Assembly: GCF_009856445.1 (NCBI RefSeq)
Contig: NZ_WMFA01000001.1
Coordinates: 124,001 to 188,000 of the forward strand
Source: Halobacillus litoralis
GTDB taxonomy: Bacteria > Bacillota > Bacilli > Bacillales > Halobacillaceae
Length of the DNA: 64,000 bases
Reading direction: 5' to 3'
This document shows, in pieces, positions 16,784-26,498 of the stretch. The first letter of the stretch is position 1. Every line of letters begins with the position of its first letter. The notes below the pieces were generated by a model. The model was given only the letters and a program-made list of their open reading frames with translations. It had not been told where the DNA came from and ran no database searches. A program made the position numbers and the translations under genes.

Positions 16784-18622
16784 ATGAAAAAAATAACCGG
16801 GTTATTTCTAACACTAACACTTGCGTTTAGTTTATTTCCTTACCAGGCGTTTGCTGCGGTTGGAGACTCTGTAACGCTAGCGTCCAATGAAAATTATCCA
16901 TGTGCGAAAAGTGATGCTGAAGTAACATGCAGTGATATTAATGAGATGTTAACAGAGGGCGCTTTAGAACGTGGCATCCCGCCGGAAGTAGCCAAAGCTG
17001 TTGCATTTGCGGAATCTACTTGGAAGCAATGGGTAGATGAGGATCAAACGGAACCGAATATCCAAGACGATGGTGGTATTGGCATCATGCAGGTAACCGA
17101 CGGTGGATATGATGTAGGGAGATTGAAAAACGATATTCAATACAACATCAACGTTGGTCTTGATATCCTGAATGATAAATGGAACCTTGGTGTCCGTGGT
17201 GTAATTCCAACAGTCAACGATAACTCCAAGGACACTATTGAACATTGGTACTTCGCCGTTCTCGCATATAATGGAGTGAAAGAAGTGAACAGTCCGATTA
17301 AGCGTGAGGATGGAGAAGTAAACGAGTCCGCTTATCAGGAAAAAGTATTTGGCGTAATTGAGGAATATAATAATGGACTGGAGTTAAAGACGCTCCCTTT
17401 AGAAAAAGACGACTTTACATACGACCCGAATGACAAAGATACGACTCTAAACTTCAATAAAATGCTCTATCAAGTGCCGGCTCCTTTAACAGATTCAAGG
17501 CAGATGTATAAAGCCGAAGATAAAGCTTTGACGATTGAAGGAACAATGCTGAGAGATACAAAGAATGGGCAAGGCGGAGAGAAGCTTGAACAACGGGAAG
17601 TCGTAGACATTAAAGATGCGACCATTTACTATGATACTTCTGATCAATCACCGGGACGTCACTGGGTTCGCTATCATGTGAAGCTTGAAGACGGACGTGA
17701 AGGTTTTGTCGCTTCGGGTGCAATTGAGCCAGTGACTTCACGTTTAAAAGGGGAAACACGAATTGAAACAGCTATCGATATTTCTGAGAAGGGATGGCAG
17801 AACGGCGCCGATACGGTTGTGTTAGCCAAAGCCTTCGATTTTCCAGACGCACTGGCTGGTGCTCCGTTAGCCTATAAATATGATGCACCTATCCTTTTGA
17901 CACGTACCGGTTCATTGAATCCTTCAACAAAAGAAGAGATTGAAAGACTTCATGCTGATCGAGTAATTATTCTTGGCAGCGTAGGAGCTGTAAGCAAGGA
18001 CGTAGAAGATGAATTAACAGCAATGAATCTGGATGACGTGACCCGAATTGGTGGAAAAGATCGCTATGAAACGGCACAAATGATTGCAGATAATCTCGGC
18101 TCTGATAAAGGCGAAGTCGTGTTGACTACAGGGCTGAATTATCCGGATGCCCTGGCGGTTGCTCCATATGCTGCTCGTCAAGGTCTTCCAATACTATTGA
18201 CCCGTCCCCAATCTGCTCCTGCCGCAACGAAGGATGCTCTTAAGGACCAATCCCAAGTATATGTAATTGGTGGGGATGATGTGGTCAGTGATGCTGTCCT
18301 TGAAGAATTTAATGGCAGGGTGGACCGGATTTCTGGTCCTACACGTTTTGAAACGGCTGCTGACATCATCGATACCTTCGATCTTGGTAATCAGCAGGCG
18401 CTTGTGGCAACGGGATACAACTATGCGGATGCTTTAACTGGTTCGGTGCTTGCTGCAAAGAAAAACGCACCACTTTTATTAGTAAGAGAAAATAATATAC
18501 CTGCCGCAATGGAGAGGACGATTAGTACGAGACAGATTCACAACTATATCCTCCTTGGAGGGTCTGACGTTGTAGACGTGGCCGATCCATTGGCTGAATT
18601 AGCTGAAAACATGATGCAGTAA
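16784..18622 (+). CDS. Secreted lytic transglycosylase with SH3-like domain and three CWB2 repeats
   Basis: A 612-residue exported protein. Residues 1-24 form a signal peptide (MKKITGLFLTLTLAFSLFPY, cleavage near QAFA). Residues 60-170 match the SLT lysozyme-like fold, with catalytic Glu77 in VAFAEST, then GIGIMQVT and AVLAYNGVKEV. About 245-315 is SH3-like. Three cell-wall-binding-2 (PF04122-type) repeats follow at about 320-415, 420-510 and 515-605, each opening with TRxETA and containing a YPDAL-like block. It should bind secondary wall polymer and cleave peptidoglycan glycan strands. The ATG at 16784 follows AAGGAGGA; the open frame upstream is not coding. It is monocistronic with a terminator. 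Confidence 0.9.
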   Translation: MKKITGLFLTLTLAFSLFPYQAFAAVGDSVTLASNENYPCAKSDAEVTCSDINEMLTEGALERGIPPEVAKAVAFAESTWKQWVDEDQTEPNIQDDGGIGIMQVTDGGYDVGRLKNDIQYNINVGLDILNDKWNLGVRGVIPTVNDNSKDTIEHWYFAVLAYNGVKEVNSPIKREDGEVNESAYQEKVFGVIEEYNNGLELKTLPLEKDDFTYDPNDKDTTLNFNKMLYQVPAPLTDSRQMYKAEDKALTIEGTMLRDTKNGQGGEKLEQREVVDIKDATIYYDTSDQSPGRHWVRYHVKLEDGREGFVASGAIEPVTSRLKGETRIETAIDISEKGWQNGADTVVLAKAFDFPDALAGAPLAYKYDAPILLTRTGSLNPSTKEEIERLHADRVIILGSVGAVSKDVEDELTAMNLDDVTRIGGKDRYETAQMIADNLGSDKGEVVLTTGLNYPDALAVAPYAARQGLPILLTRPQSAPAATKDALKDQSQVYVIGGDDVVSDAVLEEFNGRVDRISGPTRFETAADIIDTFDLGNQQALVATGYNYADALTGSVLAAKKNAPLLLVRENNIPAAMERTISTRQIHNYILLGGSDVVDVADPLAELAENMMQ

Positions 18623-18624
18623 TG

Positions 18625-18656
18625 AAAAAGAACCGGAGCTGACTCCGGTTCTTTTT
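18625..18656 (+). terminator. Terminator after the CWB2 protein
   Basis: AAAAAGAACCGGAG and CTCCGGTTCTTTTT form a stem with a 4-nt loop. Confidence 0.9.
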
Positions 18657-18820
18657 GTTGAGTAGAAGATTTACAATCCATATGGAATAAATGTAAATTC
18701 ATTCTAAAAAACTAGTCGGAAAAGCACGAATCTAGTAAATCCATGTTAAGATTGTTCAAGGTACATAAAGAACGCAGGGTCTGAGTCAGTCCCATAGAAA
18801 GATAGAAGGAGAGTGTACAA

Positions 18821-20818
18821 GTGAACGATTTAAGAGCACCTGAAAAAAGATTTCGTCCAGAAATCGAAGGAGTAAGGGCAATTGCAGCACTGTTGGTGGC
18901 GGTTTATCATATTTGGCTAGGGTCCGTATCAGGCGGAGTAGATGTCTTTTTCATCGTTTCCGGGTACTTGATTACGACTTCTTTGTTATCGAAGATGGTG
19001 AAAGAAGGACGGATTCATATTGGAGAGTATTTATTAGGACTCGGGAGAAGACTCTTCCCTGTAGCGTTTACGGTTATTTTAGTCATTATGGTTGGATCCA
19101 TTTGGATTATGCCTGAAGCTCAGTGGAAACAGATTATTGCGGAAGGTTTCTCATCTGCTTTCTATTTTCAAAACTGGCAGCTGGCTTTCAGCTCTGTCGA
19201 TTACTTAGCCCAAAATAATCAGGCCAGTCCTTTTCAACACTTTTGGGCTTTGTCTATCCAAGGTCAGTTTTATATCACATGGCCATTGGTGATTATGATT
19301 GCCTATTACATAGCCCGGAAGCTTTTGAAAACCCCTGTCCGTAAGACGTTACTCGGGGTACTCGTAGTGATGTTTATGTTTTCTTTCACGTATTCCATAT
19401 ACAAAACCGCTGTTAATCAGCCTTGGGCGTACTTTGATACCTTTGCTAGAGTTTGGGAGTTTAGTCTTGGCGGAATGTTGGCGCTTTTGATTCCTTATCT
19501 CTCTTTTAAAAAGACTGTCTCTGTGGTGATGGGCTGGCTGGGGCTTGCGATTATTGTGTTCACTGGAATCGTGTTACCGGTTTCGAGTGTTTTTCCTGGT
19601 TATGTAGCGCTTTTGCCAACAACCGGTGTTATTCTAATTATCATTTCGGCCGAGAACAGTGGCGGTTTTGGTGTGGATCGATTGCTTGGCTCAAAACTGC
19701 TGCTTAAATTTGGCGGTATATCCTATGGCTTTTATTTATGGCACTGGCCATTGCTTATCTTCTATTATACTTACTTTGACACCGATACAATTACGACGCT
19801 GGCGGGACTTAGCATTATTATGATTACTTGTGTTCTCGCTTATTTATCTGTTCGTTTCATTGAAACCCCCGTACGGAGCTTAAGTGTTAAAACATCCAAG
19901 AAGCGGATTGGGATGGCTTTGACGGTGTTTATGTTTCCCGTTCTTATTGTCAATTTGGGCTGGGAGGTTTACAGCAGTCAAGTTCAAAGTAAATCGTATG
20001 AGGTAGAGGACTATCCTGGGGCGCGTATGATATCTGATAATGTTCAACCGGCCGCTGGAAAAGAACCATTCCCGTCGACGATCCAAGTGCAGGAAGAATT
20101 GCCGGCCTTCTATGACACGCGCGATTGCTTCACTTATACGAGCGAACAAGGTATGAAGACATGTTCCAGGGGGGAAACTGAAAACCCCGACTATACGATT
20201 GCCCTTGTTGGAGGTTCACATTCCGGTCACTGGTTCCCAGCGCTAAAGGAAATATCGGATGACTTGAATCTTCAAATCAATATATATAATAAAGATGCTT
20301 GCCGCTTCTCGGCGGATGATTTTGATGGTCTTTTAAATGAAACGTGTATGGAGTGGAATGAAGAAGTCTTAAACGACTTAATGGAGGAACCTCCTGATGT
20401 GGTATTTACAACATCGACAGTTAATAGTGAACCTTATGTTCCAGAAGGATACATTAAACAGTGGGAAAAACTTGAAGGATTAACTGAAATCTTCGCCGTT
20501 CGTGATAATCCACGGATGGAAAAAGACGCGCCCCTTTGCTTGGATGAAAAAGATGATATCGAAGACTGTGCCGTCCCACGAAGTGAAGCTCTATCGGAAG
20601 AGATTCCATGGGAGCAAACCGATGGAATTCCGGATCATGTAACATTTGCTGATCTATCTGAATACTTTTGCGGGGAAGACCTTTGTAAACCAGTCGTAGG
20701 CAATGTGATCGTCTATCGTGACGAACACCACCTGAGTACAATATATTCAAGAACGCTCGCTCCAGCTGTCGAGGAGCACTTACAAAAGGTATTAGAAAAA
20801 GTGGACCAAAAATCATAA
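18821..20818 (+). CDS. OafA/OatA-type O-acyltransferase with SGNH domain
   Basis: A 665-residue protein. Residues 10-375 form an acyltransferase-3 domain with about ten helices, including catalytic His30 (AVYHIWLG) and GGVDVFFIVSGYL. After a further helix, residues 400-665 form an extracellular SGNH hydrolase domain with GGSHSGHW (Ser nucleophile) and DEHHLS (DxxH catalytic pair). Acetyl groups are carried across the membrane and added to peptidoglycan or another wall glycan, giving lysozyme resistance in OatA proteins. The start is GTG at 18821 with AAGGAGAG upstream. It lies between the lytic transglycosylase and the LtaS-like gene, a cell-envelope group. Confidence 0.88.
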   Translation: MNDLRAPEKRFRPEIEGVRAIAALLVAVYHIWLGSVSGGVDVFFIVSGYLITTSLLSKMVKEGRIHIGEYLLGLGRRLFPVAFTVILVIMVGSIWIMPEAQWKQIIAEGFSSAFYFQNWQLAFSSVDYLAQNNQASPFQHFWALSIQGQFYITWPLVIMIAYYIARKLLKTPVRKTLLGVLVVMFMFSFTYSIYKTAVNQPWAYFDTFARVWEFSLGGMLALLIPYLSFKKTVSVVMGWLGLAIIVFTGIVLPVSSVFPGYVALLPTTGVILIIISAENSGGFGVDRLLGSKLLLKFGGISYGFYLWHWPLLIFYYTYFDTDTITTLAGLSIIMITCVLAYLSVRFIETPVRSLSVKTSKKRIGMALTVFMFPVLIVNLGWEVYSSQVQSKSYEVEDYPGARMISDNVQPAAGKEPFPSTIQVQEELPAFYDTRDCFTYTSEQGMKTCSRGETENPDYTIALVGGSHSGHWFPALKEISDDLNLQINIYNKDACRFSADDFDGLLNETCMEWNEEVLNDLMEEPPDVVFTTSTVNSEPYVPEGYIKQWEKLEGLTEIFAVRDNPRMEKDAPLCLDEKDDIEDCAVPRSEALSEEIPWEQTDGIPDHVTFADLSEYFCGEDLCKPVVGNVIVYRDEHHLSTIYSRTLAPAVEEHLQKVLEKVDQKS

Positions 20819-20827
20819 ATCTTAGAC

Positions 20828-20862
20828 AAGGCGGGTGGAATTTCACCCGCCTTCTTTTATAA
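20828..20862 (+). terminator. Terminator after the acyltransferase
   Basis: AAGGCGGGTG and CACCCGCCTT with a short loop, then CTTTTAT. Confidence 0.85.
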
Positions 20863-20977
20863 AAAAACACGGTTACTCCATTTGTTTTATAATATATGAC
20901 CTTTCAAGTGTCTTGGACATTCGCTTCATATCAAGAAGTCTTGTTCTCTTCTAAAATAGAAGGAACTTATGCGTGTG

Positions 20978-21013
20978 AAAAAAATAACCCCGCACCTCTA
21001 ATTGAGGAGCGGG
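20978..21013 (-). terminator. Terminator of the LtaS-like gene
   Basis: On the minus strand CCCGCTCCTC and GAGGTGCGGG pair and are followed by a T-rich tract, just after the stop at 21019. Confidence 0.8.
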
Positions 21014-21018
21014 ACAAA

Positions 21019-22896
21019 TCATCTTAAACTTTCAAAGTAGGCGTCAGACCACTGAAGGAGTTTAAGAATATCTTTACGTTCACTTTCAAATTGCGAGGAT
21101 GGGTTCTCAAACTCATTTTCAATCCTCTCATTCGATGTTAAATCAAGTATGCGTTCATCGAAACGACTATTCTTAGCGATAAAGAATGTATCTTTATTAA
21201 AGAACGAGCTTGTAGGTACGTAATAGCGCATCCCCAGAAGGTTATCGGAATAATGCCAGAGGTTATGCCCGAAGTAAAGGGTATTCGGCTCAACTCCCAA
21301 AAGGTTAAGGAGTGTCGGCATCATATCAATTTGTCCGCCAATATGATCTACAACTCCTGACACTTCCTCTTTTCCTGGCACACCTACGATGAACGGGATA
21401 TTGAAGCGATTTAATAACGAATAGCGATCACCGATAAAGTCTTCCAGTAAATCCTGATCTTCACTTTTCAGTAATTTTCCGTGTAAACCAGAATGGTCTC
21501 CATAAAGGGCTATGACAGAATTATCCCATAACCCTGAATCTTTGAGTTCTTGGAAAAAATCACCCAGGGCTTGATCTGCATAATGGACCGACTGCATGTA
21601 GTTTCCGGTCAATGTACCTTCATAAGCGGCAGGAAGATCGAGCCCCTCTTTATCCTTTGGCATTTCGAACGGAGTATGGCTGGTTAAACTCAATACATGA
21701 GCATAGAAATTCTTATGATTGGAAGAGATCTCTTTTATAGCATCCATAGATCTTTCGTAAAACAAACCATCCGAAGGACCAAAGCCAACGGTGTCTTTTT
21801 CTCCATAAAATTCTTTTGCATAATAGTCATCAAACCCAAGAGCAGGGTACAGTTCGTCACGATTCCAGTAGGTCACATCATCTGCATGCATCGTTACAGA
21901 GTGATAACCTTGATTTCCCAGCATACGCGGAAGGGAAGGAAGCTGCATGCCGCCTACCTGCTCCGTAGTTGCTTGATTTCCAAGCGGATACAGGGATGTG
22001 TTCATCAAGAATTCCGCATCGGATGTGTTTCCTGAACCAATTTGTTGATACACATCGGTGAAATATAGACTTTCCTCAAGCCATTGATTAATCGTCGGTG
22101 TGATTTCCTGGCCATTAATGGATTTTCCAATCACGAAATCCTGAAGAGATTCAATTTGAATCACGATAAGATTACGGTCTTTGGCAATACCAAAATGTTC
22201 GTGTTCCTTCATTGGTACATAATCATTACCTTTCAGTTCCTGGATGCGTTTGAGTGTTACATTTTGTTCTTCACCAGTAAAGGCAAGGGCCGTTTCACTT
22301 TTTGAATTCTCATGGTAATACTGAATGAATTGGGTTTGGAAAAATCCATTTTCCTTAGCAAATAAAGCATTATCCAAAACCATTTCACTTTTATTCATCT
22401 GGAAATTCACTATGGTCACAATTAAACTCATCACCAGGACACCGGTCATTGCTAATTTTGAGGTTTTATTTGATGGGTAAGACCACTTTCTTGAGAAAAA
22501 CCATAAAACAACAAGAAGGAGGAAATCTGAAAAGAAAATAAGGTCTGTTTTGTCAAAGAGCATCCACATACTCTCATTTACACTGCCTACCTGGTTCAAC
22601 TGGGATAGATCATAATAGGTAGGGATGGTACTGAAGTATCTTTCATAAATAAGCATACCTACAAACAATGCGGATAAAAGGAAATCAAGGAATATATACA
22701 GAACAAGCTTTCCGCGTTTGAAAATTAATTCAAATATAGACATAACGATCAGGACCAGGCTCATTTCAAACCATAAGCTTGCAAAAGGATTGAAGTCGTA
22801 TAGGAGCCAGTACCTTAGAAGAATAAACTTTAATGTAAGGACAACTGTAAAAAAGAAGAAGTAACTCTTTATAAATCTTTTAAATGATTCTTTCAT
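21019..22896 (-). CDS. LtaS-family polyglycerolphosphate transferase
   Basis: A 625-residue membrane enzyme. Five N-terminal helices (about 10-170) are followed by an extracellular sulfatase-like domain. Key sites are the metal-binding Glu in IQIESLQDF, the catalytic Thr in GSGNTSDAEF, LYGDHSGLHG, and HADDVTYWNRD. The family moves glycerol-phosphate units from phosphatidylglycerol to a glycolipid anchor to build lipoteichoic acid, or primes the chain. Bacilli carry several paralogues (LtaS, YfnI, YqgS, YvgJ), and which one this is cannot be fixed here. The ATG at 22896, eight bases after GAGGTG, is preferred over the GTG at 22905. Confidence 0.9.
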   Translation of the reverse strand: MKESFKRFIKSYFFFFTVVLTLKFILLRYWLLYDFNPFASLWFEMSLVLIVMSIFELIFKRGKLVLYIFLDFLLSALFVGMLIYERYFSTIPTYYDLSQLNQVGSVNESMWMLFDKTDLIFFSDFLLLVVLWFFSRKWSYPSNKTSKLAMTGVLVMSLIVTIVNFQMNKSEMVLDNALFAKENGFFQTQFIQYYHENSKSETALAFTGEEQNVTLKRIQELKGNDYVPMKEHEHFGIAKDRNLIVIQIESLQDFVIGKSINGQEITPTINQWLEESLYFTDVYQQIGSGNTSDAEFLMNTSLYPLGNQATTEQVGGMQLPSLPRMLGNQGYHSVTMHADDVTYWNRDELYPALGFDDYYAKEFYGEKDTVGFGPSDGLFYERSMDAIKEISSNHKNFYAHVLSLTSHTPFEMPKDKEGLDLPAAYEGTLTGNYMQSVHYADQALGDFFQELKDSGLWDNSVIALYGDHSGLHGKLLKSEDQDLLEDFIGDRYSLLNRFNIPFIVGVPGKEEVSGVVDHIGGQIDMMPTLLNLLGVEPNTLYFGHNLWHYSDNLLGMRYYVPTSSFFNKDTFFIAKNSRFDERILDLTSNERIENEFENPSSQFESERKDILKLLQWSDAYFESLR

Positions 22897-23003
22897 AGTA
22901 GACACACCTCTACACTAGTTTATCTAAATGTTAAGTTTATGTAAATATTTTGTAAAGTTTAACGTTTCGAAAGGAGGAAAGGTGTAGGGGATAAGGGAGA
23001 TTT

Positions 23004-23066
23004 AATAAAAGACAGATACAAAAGGAGGGCCGATGGTCACCTCCTTTTGTATCTGTCTTTTATTTT
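23004..23066 (+). repeat. 25-bp perfect inverted repeat with 11-nt loop
   Basis: The arm 23004-23028 is exactly complementary to 23040-23064; the loop is GCCGATGGTCA. The right arm runs into TTTTTT, so it would act as a strong terminator for plus-strand RNA, yet no plus-strand gene lies upstream. It stands between the ahpF terminator and the LtaS-like promoter. Confidence 0.9.
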
Positions 23067-23125
23067 TTGAATGAAAATACTTAGGGAAGATTGAGAATAC
23101 AAACGTATCTATAATTCTTTAATAT

Positions 23126-23164
23126 AAAAAAAGAGGTAGAGGGAAACCCTCTACCTCTTTTTTT
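23126..23164 (-). terminator. Terminator of the ahpCF operon
   Basis: AAAGAGGTAGAGGG and CCCTCTACCTCTTT with a 3-nt loop, flanked by A and T runs. It lies 4 bp beyond the ahpF stop. Confidence 0.9.
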
Positions 23165-23167
23165 ATA

Positions 23168-24703
23168 TTAATTACGAATCAAGTAATCAAACGCTCCAAG
23201 CGCCGCGTTTGCACCATCACCCATAGAGATGATGATTTGATTGTACGGGCTGTCGGTGACGTCACCAGCAGCAAACAAACCAGGCACATTTGTAGCCCCG
23301 TTTTTATTTGTGATGATCTCACCAATGCGGTTCTTTTCAACAGATTCGTCCATCCATTCGGTGTTCGGTACAAGTCCGATTTGAACGAAGACACCTTGAA
23401 GGTCGATGTGCTGCTCTTCCCCAGATTCACGGTCGATGTATGTGATTCCGTTCACATTGTCATCACCGGTGATTTCTTTGGTTTGAGCATTTGTTTTCAC
23501 TTCAGCATTTGGAAGACTGTTCAAGCGTTCTTGTAAGACTTCATCTGCTTTTAGTGAGTCTGCGAATTCCAGCACAGTTACGTTTTGCACGATACCGGCA
23601 AGGTCGATCGCTGCTTCGACACCAGAGTTTCCTCCGCCGATGACGGCAACGTCTTTGCCTTCAAACAATGGTCCGTCACAGTGTGGGCAGTAGGCGACAC
23701 CTTTGTTCTTGTACTCGTCCTCACCAGGTACGCCTAGTTGACGCCAGCGTGCACCTGTGGAGATGATGACGGTTTTACTTTTCAGCACCCCGCCATTTTC
23801 AAGCTCAAGTTCAAACAAGTTGTCGTCGTTCTTCTGCAAGCTTTTCGCACGTTGAAGGTTCATGATATCGATCTCATAATCTTTCACGTGTTCTTCAAGG
23901 CTTGCCGCGAACTTCGGACCTTCTGTACTTTTCACACTGATGAAGTTTTCAATTGTCATCGTATCAAGGACTTGTCCGCCGAATCGTTCAGCAACGATTC
24001 CGGTACGGATGCCTTTTCGTGCAGAGTAGATCGCTGCACTTGCGCCTGCAGGGCCACCACCGATGACAAGAACCTCATATGGCTCACGGTTAGAGAATTC
24101 CTCTGGAGATGGGCCTTCACTGATTTTCGCAACGATTTCTTCAAGCGTCGTGCGTCCACCACTGAAGAATTCTCCGTTAAGGTGTACAGAAGGAACAGCC
24201 ATGATGTTTTTCTCTTCTGCTTCTTCTTTAAACGCCGCACCATCAATCATCGTGTGCGTAATGTTCGGGTTCAGCACGCTCATGATATTCAGGGCCTGAA
24301 CAACATCCGGGCAGTTGTGACAGCTCAAGCTGACATATGTTTCGAAATGAAACTCACCGGAAATGTTAGTGATTTGGTCGATCATCGTATCATCGATTTT
24401 CGGAGCTCTACCGCTCACTTGCAGCAAAGCAAGAACCAAGGACGTGAATTCATGACCAAGCGGAACACCGGCAAACGTAACGCCTGTTTCTTCTTGAGGG
24501 CGGTTCACGCTGAAGCTTGGTGTACGTTTTAATTCTGTGTTTTGTGCTGTGATTTTCGGTGACATGGATGCAAGCTCATCCGTGAGAGCCAGCATGTCAC
24601 GGGAGACCTTATCGTCCCCCGCGCTGACTTTCAGTTCGATGTCACCTTCTAAAAGCTTTAGATACTCTTCTAATTGTGCTTTTATTTGTGCATCGAGAAC
24701 CAT
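23168..24703 (-). CDS. ahpF: Alkyl hydroperoxide reductase subunit F
   Basis: A 511-residue flavoprotein that passes electrons from NADH to AhpC. The N-terminal 200 residues form two thioredoxin-like folds with the redox pair CHNC (LSCHNCPDVV, about residue 128). The FAD domain begins VLVIGGGPAGASAAIYSARKG, the NADH domain contains VAVIGGGNSGVEAA, and the second redox centre is CPHC (YCPHCDGP, about 344). The C-terminus has the FAD motif GLFAAGDVTD. The length equals the family norm. It lies 14 bp after ahpC in one operon, under the PerR-like box. Confidence 0.97.
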   Translation of the reverse strand: MVLDAQIKAQLEEYLKLLEGDIELKVSAGDDKVSRDMLALTDELASMSPKITAQNTELKRTPSFSVNRPQEETGVTFAGVPLGHEFTSLVLALLQVSGRAPKIDDTMIDQITNISGEFHFETYVSLSCHNCPDVVQALNIMSVLNPNITHTMIDGAAFKEEAEEKNIMAVPSVHLNGEFFSGGRTTLEEIVAKISEGPSPEEFSNREPYEVLVIGGGPAGASAAIYSARKGIRTGIVAERFGGQVLDTMTIENFISVKSTEGPKFAASLEEHVKDYEIDIMNLQRAKSLQKNDDNLFELELENGGVLKSKTVIISTGARWRQLGVPGEDEYKNKGVAYCPHCDGPLFEGKDVAVIGGGNSGVEAAIDLAGIVQNVTVLEFADSLKADEVLQERLNSLPNAEVKTNAQTKEITGDDNVNGITYIDRESGEEQHIDLQGVFVQIGLVPNTEWMDESVEKNRIGEIITNKNGATNVPGLFAAGDVTDSPYNQIIISMGDGANAALGAFDYLIRN

Positions 24704-24717
24704 TTATTTTCCACTCC

Positions 24718-25281
24718 TTAAATTTTGCCGACTAGGTCAAGGCTTGGTGTTAGTGTTTCTTCGCCTTCTTCCCATTTTGCTGGGCAAACTTCGCCAGGAT
24801 TGTTGCGTACATATTGAGCTGCTTTGATTTTGCCGATCAGGCTGCTTGCATCACGGCCGATTCCGCCAGCATTTATCTCTACTGTTTGGATAACGCCATC
24901 TGGATCGATGATGAATGTACCGCGCTCAGCTAGTCCATCTTCTTCGTTCAGAACGTCAAATTGACGGGAGATCTGCTGAGAAGGGTCACCGATCATGGAG
25001 TAAGTGATTTTGTTGATTTTTTCAGAAGCATCGTGCCAGCCTTTGTGTACGAAGTGAGTATCTGTAGAAACAGAGTAAACTTCAGCACCTAGTTCTTTTA
25101 GTGCATCATAGTTGTTTTGTAGATCTTCAAGTTCTGTTGGGCAAACGAAAGAGAAGTCAGCTGGGTAGAAGCAGACAACGCTCCATTGTCCTTTGAAGTT
25201 TTGTTCTGATACGTCAACGAAATCACCGTTTTTGAATGCTTTCGCCTGGAATGGTTGTACTTCTTTACCGATTAGAGCCAT
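24718..25281 (-). CDS. ahpC: Alkyl hydroperoxide reductase subunit C (peroxiredoxin)
   Basis: A 187-residue typical 2-Cys peroxiredoxin. The peroxidatic Cys47 is in [14 protein letters not shown], and the resolving Cys is in [11 protein letters not shown] near residue 166. It reduces H2O2, organic peroxides and peroxynitrite and is recharged by AhpF from the next gene. The ATG has GGAGGAATTC upstream. The leader carries a PerR-like operator, which agrees with peroxide induction. Confidence 0.98.
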   Translation of the reverse strand: MALIGKEVQPFQAKAFKNGDFVDVSEQNFKGQWSVVCFYPADFSFVCPTELEDLQNNYDALKELGAEVYSVSTDTHFVHKGWHDASEKINKITYSMIGDPSQQISRQFDVLNEEDGLAERGTFIIDPDGVIQTVEINAGGIGRDASSLIGKIKAAQYVRNNPGEVCPAKWEEGEETLTPSLDLVGKI

Positions 25282-25336
25282 AGTAGAATTCCTCCTGTAA
25301 AGTATGTTTGATTAGCTGCTGTGATGTTGCAGCTTT

Positions 25337-25351
25337 TTATAATAATTCTAA
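25337..25351 (-). promoter_or_regulatory. PerR box in the ahpC leader
   Basis: TTATAATAATTCTAA matches the PerR consensus TTATAATNATTATAA at all but one position. It lies about 56 bp upstream of ahpC, just downstream of a likely promoter whose TTGACA is at 25385-25390 on the minus strand. PerR with Fe or Mn would block ahpCF until peroxide oxidises it. Confidence 0.8.
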
Positions 25352-25432
25352 TTCAGTAGCTATTATTATATAAAATCGAGTATTTGTCAACAAAGACAAA
25401 AATCTGTCGAAATTTAATATCAGCTAGCTGAA

Positions 25433-25447
25433 TGAGAATGATTATAC
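25433..25447. promoter_or_regulatory. Weak Fur-like half palindrome
   Basis: TGAGAATGATTATAC resembles the 7-1-7 Fur box TGATAATNATTATCA, with three mismatches. It lies between ahpC and the gene at 25669. Support is weak. Confidence 0.25.
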
Positions 25448-25668
25448 AAAAATTTCTCACGTTTTCTAGTGTAACAAGAAATAGAGAAAGGGTTTAGTAA
25501 TTAGCCTTCCCGATTTTCATTTAATATAGAATCATATTGAGGAAATAATTTCATGTATACATCTTTTTTTCTTTTGTTCGGGTTATGTAAAAGATGGAAG
25601 GAAAATACAGGGGATTGGCAGGTGGTGTCGAATCGTATATAAGCAGTTAAATAAAGAGGAGGATGAGA

Positions 25669-26412
25669 ATGACCGAGGATAAGAAAAATGTAGTGGCTTT
25701 TGCGCAGCCTTCCAAACAGACGGCTCCTTTTCGTCATGGACAACCGTTATCAGAAGAAGTCGTGGATGCATTTTTGCCTGAGCTATACAATGAATTTGTT
25801 TCATTTATAGTGGACAGGGTGGGGGAAGTGTACCGACCGTTATTGATGGAGTTCGTGGAGGATCACGATCCCCCGGAAGACAAACGCCTCGTGCTTGAGT
25901 TGAACTTATTTTGGTGGAGGGTCCTCTATGATGTTTCTGAAAATGAGAGCGTAAGCTTTGTGGAAGATTTTTGTGTTGAACGGAAGCAAGGTTTAAAGCA
26001 AAACCCTTTGATGAAATCATGGCTTGGAGAATGGGAGAAAGCGACTCCTAAACTCTACTATATCGGAGAAAAGTTCGGAGCCAATGCTTTTGCAGCTGTG
26101 GATATGATGACAGATGAAACGGTGGATGTGGTCCTTATCGATAGAAAGGTGAAGGATCCTGAACAAGGCAGCATCGCCGTAGGTACGCTCATTCCAATGG
26201 GAGATGCTCTCTATTTTCCAGTTACCGGCTTCTATTGTTTTGACCCAGAAGTGAGTAAAGAAATAGCCCGTCCGCTCATGTACCATTATAAAAAGGAGCT
26301 GGTAGAATCGCCCGTGCTTGAAGGATTCGTCCATGTCCTCTCCATTGCTTTACAAATGGAACGTATGATTTTAGAAAAAACCACACCTTCTTCTCCTCTT
26401 AAGAGCCCCTAA
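25669..26412 (+). CDS. Conserved-looking cytoplasmic protein, unknown function
   Basis: A 247-residue soluble protein with no signal peptide or membrane segment. The N-terminal half is helical and Glu/Leu-rich, with FWWRVLYDV at about 85-93; the C-terminal half contains beta-type segments (TVDVVLIDRKV, GSIAVGTLIPMGDALYFPVTGFY) and ends in a helix. I do not recognise the family. The ATG at 25669 has GAGGAGG six bases upstream; the in-frame ATG at 25663 abuts that site and is less likely. It stands between ahpC and sacT without an evident operon partner. Confidence 0.65.
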   Translation: MTEDKKNVVAFAQPSKQTAPFRHGQPLSEEVVDAFLPELYNEFVSFIVDRVGEVYRPLLMEFVEDHDPPEDKRLVLELNLFWWRVLYDVSENESVSFVEDFCVERKQGLKQNPLMKSWLGEWEKATPKLYYIGEKFGANAFAAVDMMTDETVDVVLIDRKVKDPEQGSIAVGTLIPMGDALYFPVTGFYCFDPEVSKEIARPLMYHYKKELVESPVLEGFVHVLSIALQMERMILEKTTPSSPLKSP

Positions 26413-26498
26413 TTTTACTCATCACCCATTCCTGTGTCATAGAAGACTCTCTTCGTGGTAGTATTGAAGGAGTAACCATTTGAGCGGAGGAGCTTACT

